From a virus, in the IMG/VR virus record IMGVR_UViG_3300022871_000393, positions 1 to 24,865 of that record: 24,865 nt of DNA. One strand, 5' to 3'. The position numbers and the translations under genes are program-made. The notes beneath the pieces are model-generated. The model was not told the origin of the DNA and did not search any database. It was given only the letters and a program-made list of their open reading frames with translations. How positions within the stretch are numbered: the first letter of the stretch is position 1; the number at the start of each line of letters is the position of its first letter. This document shows, piece by piece, positions 1-7,883 of the stretch.

Positions 1-99
1 GGTTATGCCTATAAAGATGACAAACAAGTATATAACGGACAAGTAATAAAGACTTACGGAAACCACGATCAAATAATAGTGGAAATTGAATACGAATAA
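1..99 (+). CDS. C-terminal fragment of an unidentified protein
   Basis: An open frame enters from the left edge and ends at TAA 97-99, giving the last 32 residues of a protein (start GYAYKDDK, end IEYE). The piece is too short and too plain to assign to a family. It lies 11 bp upstream of the dehydratase gene on the same strand, and the Shine-Dalgarno of that gene (CGGAGGA) sits in the gap, so it is probably an upstream member of the same sugar cassette or operon. The frame could be fortuitous, but the tight spacing to a good ribosome binding site favours a real gene. Confidence 0.5.
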   Translation, partial: GYAYKDDKQVYNGQVIKTYGNHDQIIVEIEYE

Positions 100-110
100 C
101 GGAGGATACA

Positions 111-1028
111 ATGAAGAATAAAGTTATCTTAATTACAGGTGGATCAGGATCGTTAGGCAAAGCTATGACTAAAAGATTATTAGAACTAGATGTAAAAGAA
201 GTTAGAATATTTAGTAGAGATGAAAGTAAACAAGTAGCCATGCGTAGATTATTTAATGACAATAAGAAAATCAAATTTATTATTGGAGATATTACACACT
301 TTAGGGAAATCAATAGATCACTAGAAGGTGTAGATTATTGTATACATGCAGCAGCTAACAAATATGTAGATATATGTGAAGCACAACCATTAACGGCAAT
401 AGATATAAATGTAATAGGAAGTCGTAATGTTATGTTTGCTTGTGATAAAAACAAGGTAAACAAATTAGTTATGTTGTCTACTGACAAAGCAGCCAACGCA
501 GAAACAACTTATGGATCTACCAAATTTTTAATGGAACGAATGGGCTTAAGTATGTTCAAAGGACATACAGATATCATTATCACTAGATATGGTAATGTTA
601 TAGGTAGCGAAGGTAGTGTTGTACCACATTGGTTGACACTTAAAGAAGAAGGAAAACCAATAACTATTACTGATAGAAGTATGACAAGGTTCTTTATGAG
701 TATAGATGAAGCAGTTGAGTTAGTATTGTATGCTTTAGAAAAAGGAGAACATCAAGACTTATTTATATACGAAAATAAAGGTTGCACCATAGGAGAACTA
801 GCAGACGCTATAAGTGATAACCAAGTTATAACTGGTATGCGTGGCATTGAAAAGACAGGAGAAGCCTTATTAACAGTTAACGAACTTAATCATAGCGAAA
901 GAACTCCACTTGGATATAGAGTTAATTCTCAAATAACAAGTAAAGTTGAATACACAGAACCGTTTACAAGTAGCAACTGTGTGAAGATAACTAAAAAAGA
1001 ACTTAAAGAAATAATTGATAAACTATGA
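111..1028 (+). CDS. UDP-GlcNAc 4,6-dehydratase-like SDR (PseB/CapD/FlaA1 family)
   Basis: This is a short-chain dehydrogenase/reductase of the nucleotide-sugar 4,6-dehydratase group. The NAD(P)-binding loop TGGSGSLG is at residues 9-16, followed by the family phrase FSRDESKQ and GDITHFREIN. The catalytic part LSTDKAANAETTYGSTK holds D125, K126 and Y134, matching the Asp-Lys-Tyr arrangement of PseB. RYGNVIGSEGSVVPHW and TDRSMTRFFMS follow, as in PseB. Family members convert UDP-GlcNAc to a 4-keto-6-deoxy sugar, the first step toward pseudaminic-acid, QuiNAc or FucNAc-type sugars. The 305-aa length is normal. An ATG follows a strong CGGAGGA site, and the 3' end overlaps the pyruvyl transferase by 4 bp. 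The class is secure. Whether the enzyme inverts C5 cannot be read from sequence, and no second-step aminotransferase or reductase is in the window, so the pathway must continue to the left or in the host. Confidence 0.9.
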   Translation: MKNKVILITGGSGSLGKAMTKRLLELDVKEVRIFSRDESKQVAMRRLFNDNKKIKFIIGDITHFREINRSLEGVDYCIHAAANKYVDICEAQPLTAIDINVIGSRNVMFACDKNKVNKLVMLSTDKAANAETTYGSTKFLMERMGLSMFKGHTDIIITRYGNVIGSEGSVVPHWLTLKEEGKPITITDRSMTRFFMSIDEAVELVLYALEKGEHQDLFIYENKGCTIGELADAISDNQVITGMRGIEKTGEALLTVNELNHSERTPLGYRVNSQITSKVEYTEPFTSSNCVKITKKELKEIIDKL

Positions 1029-2056
1029 AAACTATAATGTATTTTCATAGCGGTAGTGCGAACCACGGCTGTGAAGCAATCGTAAGAACGCTTATAGATA
1101 TATGTAAGTTTGATGATATAGATTTATATTCTAATAATCATTGGGAAGATTATAAATGGGGACTAGATGAAATTAAAGGGCTAACAATATATAAGAACAA
1201 TATAATAGGACGAAGAGGCGGTATAGCAATTTCTATAGGTGGAGATAACTATTGTTATCCAGGTGCGATTGATTTACTTGCAAAAGAAAATATGTCGTTT
1301 TATGATTATGGGTTGCAAACTGCTTTGATAGGTTGTAGCATCACACCTGAAGTTATACCTGATATTGTAGATGATTTACAACGATATTCACTTATAACAG
1401 CTCGTGAGAGTATAACTTATAATGCACTAAAAGACAACGGAATAGATTGTGAACTTATACCTGATAGTGCTTTTGTATTAAAAACTGAAGAAGTTGAGTT
1501 TGACGATATGGGCAAAGAGTGGATAGGTATAAATGCTAGTAATTTTGTTAGCGATGATATGTCGCGAGCAAACTATGAAAATCTAATAGAATATATAATG
1601 AACAATACACAATATAATGTGATGTTAGTACCACACGTTACACAAGAGATAAATAATGATATGCCAATGTTAAATGATTTATATATTAATAATGGTAGGA
1701 TGAGAATAGTAAATGGTAACGCTATGGAACTTAAAGGTTATATAGGTAAATGTAAAATGTTAGTAACAGCAAGAACACACGCTAGTGTAAGCAGTTATAG
1801 TCAATGTATACCAACATTAGTAGTTGGATACTCCATTAAGAGTAAGGGCATAGCACAGGACTTATTTGGAACATACAAAGGTTATGTGTTGCCATCAGAA
1901 GATATGAAAACAGCAGATGATTTAACTAATAGTTTTAAATGGATATATGAAAATAAAGATAGCATTAAAAAACACCTTGAAGAAATAATGCCAGATTATA
2001 AAAAAGAATGTTATAGATTAGGTGATTTAATTGAAAGTATATGCAGTAAAGAATAA
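1025..2056 (+). CDS. Polysaccharide pyruvyl transferase family protein
   Basis: This 343-residue protein carries the hallmarks of the PS_pyruv_trans family, which includes CsaB-type enzymes that add pyruvate ketals from phosphoenolpyruvate onto sugars. The N-terminus reads GSANHGCEAIVRT (residues 10-22), the usual first motif. SIGGDNYCYPG follows near residue 70. The C-terminal half has LVTARTHASVSSYSQCIPT and VVGYSIKSKGIAQDLFG, the conserved second-domain signature with its Arg-Thr-His. Family members are cytosolic GT-B-like enzymes acting on lipid-linked or nucleotide-linked glycans. The start ATG overlaps the dehydratase stop (ATGA), and the 3' end overlaps the FrhB gene by 26 bp, so expression is translationally coupled. 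Family members often sit beside FrhB-type proteins in exopolysaccharide loci, as here. The acceptor sugar cannot be predicted. Confidence 0.88.
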   Translation: MKTIMYFHSGSANHGCEAIVRTLIDICKFDDIDLYSNNHWEDYKWGLDEIKGLTIYKNNIIGRRGGIAISIGGDNYCYPGAIDLLAKENMSFYDYGLQTALIGCSITPEVIPDIVDDLQRYSLITARESITYNALKDNGIDCELIPDSAFVLKTEEVEFDDMGKEWIGINASNFVSDDMSRANYENLIEYIMNNTQYNVMLVPHVTQEINNDMPMLNDLYINNGRMRIVNGNAMELKGYIGKCKMLVTARTHASVSSYSQCIPTLVVGYSIKSKGIAQDLFGTYKGYVLPSEDMKTADDLTNSFKWIYENKDSIKKHLEEIMPDYKKECYRLGDLIESICSKE

Positions 2057-2789
2057 AGATGACAGCATTAGGTTAAAGAGTTCTAGTGGTGGTATATTTA
2101 CAGCATTAGCTGAACATATAATAGAACAAGGCGGATCAGTAATTGGTGCTGCTTGGGATGAGTTAGATGTTAAACACATTAAAATAGATAATAAAGAAGA
2201 TTTAACGAAGTTACGGAAAAGTAAATATGTTAGATCAACAGTAAATTATAAATTAATAACCAATGAACTAACTTTATTTAGTGGAACACCTTGTCAAATG
2301 ACAAAGCCAAAAGAAAACTTATATCAAATAGACTTTATATGTCATGGCACACCAACAAAAGAAGCCTTTAATAAGTATTGTGCCGATAACGGAATAATAG
2401 ATATGGACTTTAGAGATAAAGAAGAAGGATGGACTAATTTCAAAGTTAGATATGAGTTAAGTAATGGAGAGATAGTATTACAACCTTTTCAAAATAATGA
2501 ATTTATGCAAGATTTTTTAGGAGATAAAAACCTATGTGCTAGTTGTTATAATTGCCAGTTTAAAAACTTTAAGAGTAATAGTGATATAATGCTAGGAGAT
2601 TTTTGGGGCATAGGAAATGAATACCCTGACTTTGCCGATAATAAAGGCGTGTCTGCGGTATTTATAAAAACATTAAAAGGCGAACTATTGTTTGACAAAA
2701 TCAAGGACAAAATAGACTATATAGAAGTTGATATAAATAAAGTGATTAAATATAATCCTAGTGTGGTGAAATCAGCAGAAAGAGGATAA
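2031..2789 (+). CDS. FrhB-family protein (coenzyme F420 hydrogenase/dehydrogenase beta-subunit domain), lacking the N-terminal ferredoxin domain
   Basis: The sequence matches the F420 hydrogenase/dehydrogenase beta-subunit family as it appears in exopolysaccharide loci. Motifs in order are LKSSSGGIFTAL (residues 15-26), LFSGTPCQ, DFICHGTPTKEAF, a Cys cluster CASCYNCQF (C169, C172, C175) and SDIMLGDFWGIG. In the full-length relatives a two-[4Fe-4S] ferredoxin domain of roughly 80-100 residues precedes this part. Here translation begins right at the domain junction with TTG at 2031, preceded by AGGTG about 7 bp away, and upstream sequence is already occupied by the pyruvyl transferase in another frame. 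Likely a flavin/Fe-S redox partner or ketal-processing enzyme for a glycan; the true reaction in sugar loci is poorly defined. It ends 1 bp before the next ATG. Confidence 0.82.
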   Translation: MKVYAVKNKDDSIRLKSSSGGIFTALAEHIIEQGGSVIGAAWDELDVKHIKIDNKEDLTKLRKSKYVRSTVNYKLITNELTLFSGTPCQMTKPKENLYQIDFICHGTPTKEAFNKYCADNGIIDMDFRDKEEGWTNFKVRYELSNGEIVLQPFQNNEFMQDFLGDKNLCASCYNCQFKNFKSNSDIMLGDFWGIGNEYPDFADNKGVSAVFIKTLKGELLFDKIKDKIDYIEVDINKVIKYNPSVVKSAERG

Positions 2790-2790
2790 C

Positions 2791-3408
2791 ATGAATATTA
2801 GTTTCGTATCCGCTATGTATAACAGTGAAAAATGGATAGAAAAGATGATAGAAAGCATACCATTAGAATACGCATATGAAATCATAGTATGTGATGACGG
2901 TTCAACAGATAATTCATTGGAGTTGTTAAGAAAATATGAAAATCAAATTCCACAACTCAAAATAATAACTAATGATATAAATAAAGGTAATAGTTATACT
3001 TGTAATAAATTATTAAGCCAAGTAACAGGTGATTATATAACTATGATAGATACTGATGATTATTATTTACCAAAAATAAAAGAAGTGTGTAAATTGGTAG
3101 ATGGAACTTATGATATGTATTGGTTTGATTTATTAGCAACAAATGGACACATATTTAAAGCTCGTAATAAAGGAATTTTATGGAGTGGAAATTTAAAGAT
3201 ATATAAAAGAACAATACTTGGTGATGCTGTGTACGGACCAGAAGGACGCGGAGATGTAAGTTTCACACAAGAATTATTTAAAAATAGCAATAGTAATTTA
3301 TATACAGAGATAATAGCATATCATTATAATTATCCAAGAATTGGCAGTGTTAACGATAGGTCACTAAAAGGTGAATTTGATTTCGTGAAAAAAGAGGGAA
3401 TGATATGA
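2791..3408 (+). CDS. Family 2 glycosyltransferase (small, GT-A fold)
   Basis: This 205-residue protein is a compact GT2 inverting glycosyltransferase. It begins with the usual first strand (MNISFVSAMYNSEKWI). The nucleotide-binding phrase IIVCDDGSTDNSLELL follows, then NKGNSYTCN and the metal-binding DxD-type motif MIDTDDYY. The 205 aa cover little more than the catalytic domain; no membrane segment is present, so the enzyme should be cytosolic and act on a soluble, lipid-anchored or protein acceptor. AGAGGA precedes the ATG by 5 bp, and the end overlaps the next glycosyltransferase (ATGA). Donor and acceptor are unknown. A weak C-terminal half (no clear QxxRW motif) means it may need a partner, possibly the large enzyme encoded next. 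Confidence 0.85.
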   Translation: MNISFVSAMYNSEKWIEKMIESIPLEYAYEIIVCDDGSTDNSLELLRKYENQIPQLKIITNDINKGNSYTCNKLLSQVTGDYITMIDTDDYYLPKIKEVCKLVDGTYDMYWFDLLATNGHIFKARNKGILWSGNLKIYKRTILGDAVYGPEGRGDVSFTQELFKNSNSNLYTEIIAYHYNYPRIGSVNDRSLKGEFDFVKKEGMI

Positions 3409-5747
3409 AAACTGATATTTTAGTAATGAGTTGTGATGGCTATATAGATTTATTAGATCCGTTCTTTATACTAAAAAACAAATATTGGACTAATTGTCCA
3501 TATGATACCTATATATGTACCGAAACTAAAAAATACAACAAAAACACTTTTACAATTAAAGGTGAATGGACGACTAGGTTACATAAAGCATTAGAAAGAC
3601 TAGATAGCGAATATGTAATATTATTGTTAGAAGATTATTTTATAAGACAACCAGTAAAGCAAGACATTATAGAATTTTGTACCAATAATTTTGATGAAGA
3701 TACAGCAGTATTTAATTTTCAAAATGTATCTGCTAATCGTAATGGTTGGTTTCAAGAAGAAAAGATAGGACAGTTTAGATTAAGAAAAAACCGTGTTATA
3801 TATTTATGTAACACACAACCAGCAGTATGGAATAGGAAGAAACTAATAGAATTAACTAAAAATCCTATGACTATATGGGAATGGGAAACACAAAGATTAG
3901 ACAGTCCATATAAACACTACTTAAATCAAGGCGATCATGTAATAGACATGGGGTACTACAAAGACATGAAACCATGGGGAGTAGTAAAAGGTAAATGGAC
4001 TAATGAAGTATTAGAGTTGTTTAAAAAAGAAGGCATTGGAGTAGACCTATCTAAAAGGGGATACTATGATATAGACTTATCAATTATAATTCCATTCTAC
4101 AAGACTTATGAGTTAACAATGCGACTAATGGATAGATTATTACCACAATTAAATAAAAGAGTAGAAGTTATGTTAGTAGATGACGGCTGTAACGAAACTA
4201 GACTAGATAAATTACCAATAAAGGCCATACACCAAAACAACGGTGGAGTATCTAAAGCTAGAAATACAGGAATAGACAACACAACAGGTAAATATATAGC
4301 GTTCATTGATAGCGACGATATGATAAAAGAAAACTATATAGAGAAATGGTTAGCTAAAATAGACGAGGGAGAATTTGGCTACGGATTTATGAGCTGGGAA
4401 TATCAAGACGGCAGAGTTATGGAAATAAAAGACCGACCTATAAGAGAAAACACTTGTAGTTGGAATTGTGTATATAATAGAAAAACAGTAGGTAGTCATA
4501 GATTTGATGAAACCCTACAAGTTGGAGAAGAAATAGAGTTTAATAAGAATGTACGAAAAGGCAAAAAGGTAAACATAGTAGAACCATTGTATATTTATTA
4601 CGCTGGTAGAGAAGATAGTTTATCTACACAATATTTGAAGCACGAAATTAAAGTAAAGCGACCAGTTAAAACACAAGTGATATTTCATAGATCAAGGATA
4701 ACTAAAATGGGTGGTATAGAAACATCAATGTATGCAGCATGTGAATACTTAAAAGATACATACGATATAATAATGCTATATGATACATGTGATCCATACC
4801 AGTTATCAAGATACAAGAAAGTAGTTAAGTGTGTTAAGAATACAGGACAAGATTTAGAATGTGATTTATTCTTTCACTTTGGATTAAATCCACACATTAT
4901 AGAAAAGAACTTAAAAGCCAAGAGAGTACATCAACAAATATGTAATAACATGAACGGCTATATGCACCATTATCCGAAGTCACCAATGACCACTTCAGTC
5001 ACAGCTGATAGCATAACATCTGCAAAGGCTGTAGAGGACGTAGCACCGAATGTAAAATGTGGTGTATTATACAACCTATTTGATGAACCTAAACCAATGA
5101 AAAGATTTTATTTAGTGAGTGCTACTAGACTAGGTAGCGATAAAGGAAACATACTAGATAGAATGGTATTATTTGCACAAAGGTTAAATGCAAGGAAGAT
5201 ACCGTTCACTTGGGAAGTATTTACTGATGGTAGTATGCCAAGTGATATAGATGGCTTTATTAAAAGAGAGCCAAGATTAAATGTAACTGATTATATGCAA
5301 GGAGCAGACTTTGGAGTACAGTTTTCATCACATGAAAGCTATCCTAGAACAACAATAGAGTTTATTAGTTGTGGAGTACCAATGTTAGTAACCAAGTACG
5401 AGAGTGCAGTAGAACAAATACAAGATGGCGTTAATGGCTATCTATTAGAGCTAGATATGAGTAACATGGACGAAGTTATAGATAGAATGCTTAAAGAGGA
5501 TCTAAGAGGCTTTAAATACCATAAGAAGGACAATATACAAGACTGGATAGACTTAATAGGTGATCTAGGTGGTAAGAATGATAACTATGTGTATACAGAA
5601 GAACCTAATTTAGATTGTAAGATTAAGATAACTAACGGCTATGACGATATAGCACTAGGTAGAGCAGTTAAAAAAGGCGAAGTATTAGATACTACACCAG
5701 AGAGAGCAGAACAGATAAGAAAAGCAGGATTTGGCAAAATAATATAG
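3405..5747 (+). CDS. Three-part glycosyltransferase fusion (GT-like / GT2 / GT4) with a small C-terminal module
   Basis: Residues about 1-220 look like a capsular-polysaccharide glycosyltransferase-type domain (MKTDILVMSCDGY; LLLEDYF with E76-D77; TQPAVWNRK). Residues about 223-415 are a GT2 domain: IDLSIIIPFYKTYE, VDDGCNE (D259, D260), NNGGVSKARNTGID and the DxD motif FIDSDD (D302-D305). Residues about 420-720 are a GT-B/GT4 domain with MGGIETSMYAA and an E-x7-E pair at E644 and E652 within SSHESYPRTTIEFISCG. Residues about 739-780 form a short basic/acidic tail (DIALGRAVKKGEV; TPERAEQIRKAGF) like small phage-protein modules. The ATG overlaps the preceding gene by 4 bp. The probable role is sequential addition of two or three sugars to one acceptor. 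No membrane segments are present. Domain boundaries are by eye. Confidence 0.85.
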   Translation: MKTDILVMSCDGYIDLLDPFFILKNKYWTNCPYDTYICTETKKYNKNTFTIKGEWTTRLHKALERLDSEYVILLLEDYFIRQPVKQDIIEFCTNNFDEDTAVFNFQNVSANRNGWFQEEKIGQFRLRKNRVIYLCNTQPAVWNRKKLIELTKNPMTIWEWETQRLDSPYKHYLNQGDHVIDMGYYKDMKPWGVVKGKWTNEVLELFKKEGIGVDLSKRGYYDIDLSIIIPFYKTYELTMRLMDRLLPQLNKRVEVMLVDDGCNETRLDKLPIKAIHQNNGGVSKARNTGIDNTTGKYIAFIDSDDMIKENYIEKWLAKIDEGEFGYGFMSWEYQDGRVMEIKDRPIRENTCSWNCVYNRKTVGSHRFDETLQVGEEIEFNKNVRKGKKVNIVEPLYIYYAGREDSLSTQYLKHEIKVKRPVKTQVIFHRSRITKMGGIETSMYAACEYLKDTYDIIMLYDTCDPYQLSRYKKVVKCVKNTGQDLECDLFFHFGLNPHIIEKNLKAKRVHQQICNNMNGYMHHYPKSPMTTSVTADSITSAKAVEDVAPNVKCGVLYNLFDEPKPMKRFYLVSATRLGSDKGNILDRMVLFAQRLNARKIPFTWEVFTDGSMPSDIDGFIKREPRLNVTDYMQGADFGVQFSSHESYPRTTIEFISCGVPMLVTKYESAVEQIQDGVNGYLLELDMSNMDEVIDRMLKEDLRGFKYHKKDNIQDWIDLIGDLGGKNDNYVYTEEPNLDCKIKITNGYDDIALGRAVKKGEVLDTTPERAEQIRKAGFGKII

Positions 5748-5760
5748 AGGAGAAGATAAT

Positions 5761-6090
5761 ATGAAAGTAATACCAAAGATGGCAATAGCACAAGTAAAGA
5801 AATTAAAGGAACAAGTTAAAGAAGCTAATAAGAAGTTTGAAGCAATTAAAATAACAAGCAAAACTAAAGAACAAGTATTAACTGATATGCCACTAATACA
5901 CCAAGAGTTAGTATTAGAAGAAGGTATATTGTATATAGTAGAAGATAGCGAAAAACACTTTGATACTGAAAGAGGTAATAGGGTAGATCAAACTAGCCAT
6001 ACTAAAGCAGAGTTAAAAGAAGGCGATTACTTGGTTAAGACAAGTGCAGCATATCAATTAAACAATTTTGAAATGGAAGAAGTGAAATAA
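5761..6090 (+). CDS. Hypothetical phage protein, 109 aa
   Basis: I do not recognise this protein. The first 35 residues are rich in Lys/Glu/Ala and could form an amphipathic or coiled-coil helix (IAQVKKLKEQVKEANKKFE). The rest is a mixed, acidic alpha/beta sequence with a strand-like stretch LEEGILYIVEDSEKHF and a second near KEGDYLVKTSAAYQ. It has no Cys cluster, signal peptide or membrane segment. A good GAGGAGA site precedes the ATG, which lies 13 bp after the glycosyltransferase stop. The stop overlaps the ATG of the 28-aa microprotein (TAATG), so the two are probably translated in tandem. Position just ahead of the terminase genes suggests a head or packaging accessory, or a target of the sugar enzymes; neither is shown by sequence. 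Confidence 0.72.
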   Translation: MKVIPKMAIAQVKKLKEQVKEANKKFEAIKITSKTKEQVLTDMPLIHQELVLEEGILYIVEDSEKHFDTERGNRVDQTSHTKAELKEGDYLVKTSAAYQLNNFEMEEVK

Positions 6091-6176
6091 TGGCACAAAG
6101 AGATGGTAAAGGACCAGAAGGTAAAGGACCAAGAACAGGTAGAGGTAAAGGACCATGCAAACCAGTTAAGAAATAA
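6090..6176 (+). CDS. 28-aa Gly/Lys/Pro-rich microprotein with a DUF5320-like GPxGxGPxTGRG motif
   Basis: A complete small frame starts at ATG 6090, which overlaps the previous stop, and ends at TAA 6174-6176. Its core is DGKGPEGKGPRTGRGKGPC, followed by a basic tail KPVKK. Three GKGP units and the TGRGxGxC ending closely resemble the N-terminal signature of DUF5320-type small proteins (usual form DxTGPxGxGPxTGRGxGxC). The protein is strongly basic and has a single Cys. It has no hydrophobic core, so it would be disordered or act by binding nucleic acid, metal or a partner. Because it is so short the chance of a random frame is real, but the motif is too specific for noise. The 109-aa gene and terminase small-subunit candidate flank it tightly. 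Confidence 0.7.
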   Translation: MAQRDGKGPEGKGPRTGRGKGPCKPVKK

Positions 6177-6196
6177 TCAATAAGTAGGTGATACAT

Positions 6197-6565
6197 ATGG
6201 GGAAGGAAAATTTAATACCGTTAAATCAACGCACACCAGAAGAAGCGTTAAAAATACAACGTGCTGGTGGAATTGCTAGAGGTAAACAAGAAACAGCTGA
6301 AAAGGAATTTAGACAAATACTAAAAGCAGTATTAAAAGACAAAAGTGAAGTAGAAGGTGTTGATAAAAAGACACTAGTCAATATAAGGCTAATAGACAAG
6401 GCGTTAAAAGGCGATACTAAAGCATATGAAATATTAGCTGCTATGATAGGAGAAAAGCCTATTGACGAGGTTAAAAATACCGTTGTATACGATACTACAC
6501 CAGTAGAAGAATTGATAAACTCTATTGAGGAGTTAAAGAATGAAGATAACACAGAAGTATCTTGA
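6197..6565 (+). CDS. terS: Probable terminase small subunit
   Basis: This 122-residue protein precedes and overlaps the large terminase by 26 bp. The N-terminal part NLIPLNQRTPEEALKIQRAGGIARGKQ is typical of small phage packaging proteins of the type found before terL. LIDKALKGDTKAYEILAAMIGEKPI is also a recurring phrase in that group. The acidic C-terminus (EELINSIEELKNEDN) could contact the large subunit. I chose ATG 6197 rather than GTG 6188: the AGGTG at 6186-6190 is the Shine-Dalgarno for 6197 (6 bp spacing), and GTG 6188 lies inside that site. Expected role: recognising phage DNA and loading the packaging motor. Assignment rests mainly on position plus these phrases, since small terminases are poorly conserved. 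Confidence 0.72.
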   Translation: MGKENLIPLNQRTPEEALKIQRAGGIARGKQETAEKEFRQILKAVLKDKSEVEGVDKKTLVNIRLIDKALKGDTKAYEILAAMIGEKPIDEVKNTVVYDTTPVEELINSIEELKNEDNTEVS

Positions 6566-7883
6566 TTTCTTATTAACTGATAGTGAAGTAGATGTACTAG
6601 AGGGAACTACACAGGCAGGTAAGACTACAACTGCTATATCTAGTAAGTTCTTATACATGATTAAAAAGACTAAACGTAATAAGCATTTAATAGCTGCTGA
6701 AAGTTTAGGTACAGTAATGAGTAATATACTATCAACAGGCGATTGTGGACTTATGGACAATTTCCCTGATATAGAAGTGTTCTTACAAGGTAATAGTAAA
6801 CAGAAGCTACCACATATTAAAATAGGCGATGATACAGTCTATTTAGTAGGATATAGTGATGCAGCAAGGTTTAAGAAGGTATTAGGTGGACAATTCGGAG
6901 CAGTGTTTATAGATGAAGTAAATATAGCAGATATGGGTTTCATAAGGGAGTTATTCCTACCGAGATTTGAATACTGTTGTGTAACACTAAATCCAGATAA
7001 TCCAGATAAAGAAATATACAAGGAAATTATAAATAGATCTAGACCTATAGAAAAATATAGAGATAGTGTACCAAATCACATATGGGAAGAGCTATTAAAA
7101 GCACCAGAACAGAAACATTGGCATTATTGGTTCTTTAACTTTGATGATAATCCAACTATGGATGAAGCAAAGAGAGAAAGACTATTGCATAGCTTATTAC
7201 CTGAAACAAGGGAATATAAGACAAAGATACAAGGAATAAGAACTAAGGGTGTTGGCTTAATATTTAGGTTACCACAAGCAAACATAGTAAGTGAGAAATG
7301 GGCTATGTATACTAATCCTGATGAACAGGATTTAAAAAGGCTTACCAAACGAACATACGTACGATATACATGTGGTATAGATACATCATATTCAAGTAAG
7401 TCAGATGATACATTTGCATTTATATGGGGCGGATTAACTAGAGGTAATGAATACGTAGTGTTAGAAGAAGAAGTATATAACAATAGAGATAGTTTCACAT
7501 TGACACCATCTGATATAGCAATTAAGGTAAGTGATTTTGTATTAAGAAACCAACAGAAGTGGGGCATATGTCCAACAGTGTTTGTAGATAGTGCGGATCA
7601 AGCTACCATAACAGAGTGTCAAAAATATAAGCGAGTACATGCGTTGAATTTCAACTTTGTTAATGCTTATAAGAAAACAAAGATAATAGATAGAATAAAC
7701 CTGCAAAATGGGTGGATAGCTACTAAAAAGTACCTAGTAGTAGATAAGTGTGAACAACACATAAGGGAACACAATTTATACAGTTGGTTGCCTAACAAAG
7801 ACGAACCTGAAGATGCTAATGACCATACAATCAACGCTAGTCAGTATGCGTTCTTACCATTTAAAGAAAAGATAGGGAAGTGA
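6540..7883 (+). CDS. terL: Terminase large subunit
   Basis: This is the packaging ATPase/nuclease. The ATPase domain has Walker A GTTQAGKT (residues 22-29), Walker B VFIDE (V122-E126, acidic D125-E126) and the coupling motif TLNPDNP (T149-P155). The C-terminal RNase H-like nuclease domain offers the expected acidic residues D281 (CGIDTSYSS), D350 (VFVDSADQ) and D428 (NDHTINASQYAF). The 447-aa length is normal for PBSX/SPP1-like large terminases. It pumps DNA into the prohead through the portal encoded next and cuts concatemers. The ATG lies inside the end of the small-subunit gene, and its TGA overlaps the portal GTG. All key residues are present, so the enzyme should be active. Confidence 0.97.
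   Translation: MKITQKYLDFLLTDSEVDVLEGTTQAGKTTTAISSKFLYMIKKTKRNKHLIAAESLGTVMSNILSTGDCGLMDNFPDIEVFLQGNSKQKLPHIKIGDDTVYLVGYSDAARFKKVLGGQFGAVFIDEVNIADMGFIRELFLPRFEYCCVTLNPDNPDKEIYKEIINRSRPIEKYRDSVPNHIWEELLKAPEQKHWHYWFFNFDDNPTMDEAKRERLLHSLLPETREYKTKIQGIRTKGVGLIFRLPQANIVSEKWAMYTNPDEQDLKRLTKRTYVRYTCGIDTSYSSKSDDTFAFIWGGLTRGNEYVVLEEEVYNNRDSFTLTPSDIAIKVSDFVLRNQQKWGICPTVFVDSADQATITECQKYKRVHALNFNFVNAYKKTKIIDRINLQNGWIATKKYLVVDKCEQHIREHNLYSWLPNKDEPEDANDHTINASQYAFLPFKEKIGK

Noticed and set aside
6188-6196. GTG 6188 as start of the terminase small-subunit candidate
   Set aside because: GTG 6188 is part of the AGGTG ribosome site that serves ATG 6197.
7124-7567. 147-aa frame on the - strand inside terL
   Set aside because: It lies entirely opposite the terminase, has low-complexity Ser/Leu/Asn composition from the complement of AT-rich codons and no ribosome site or domain.
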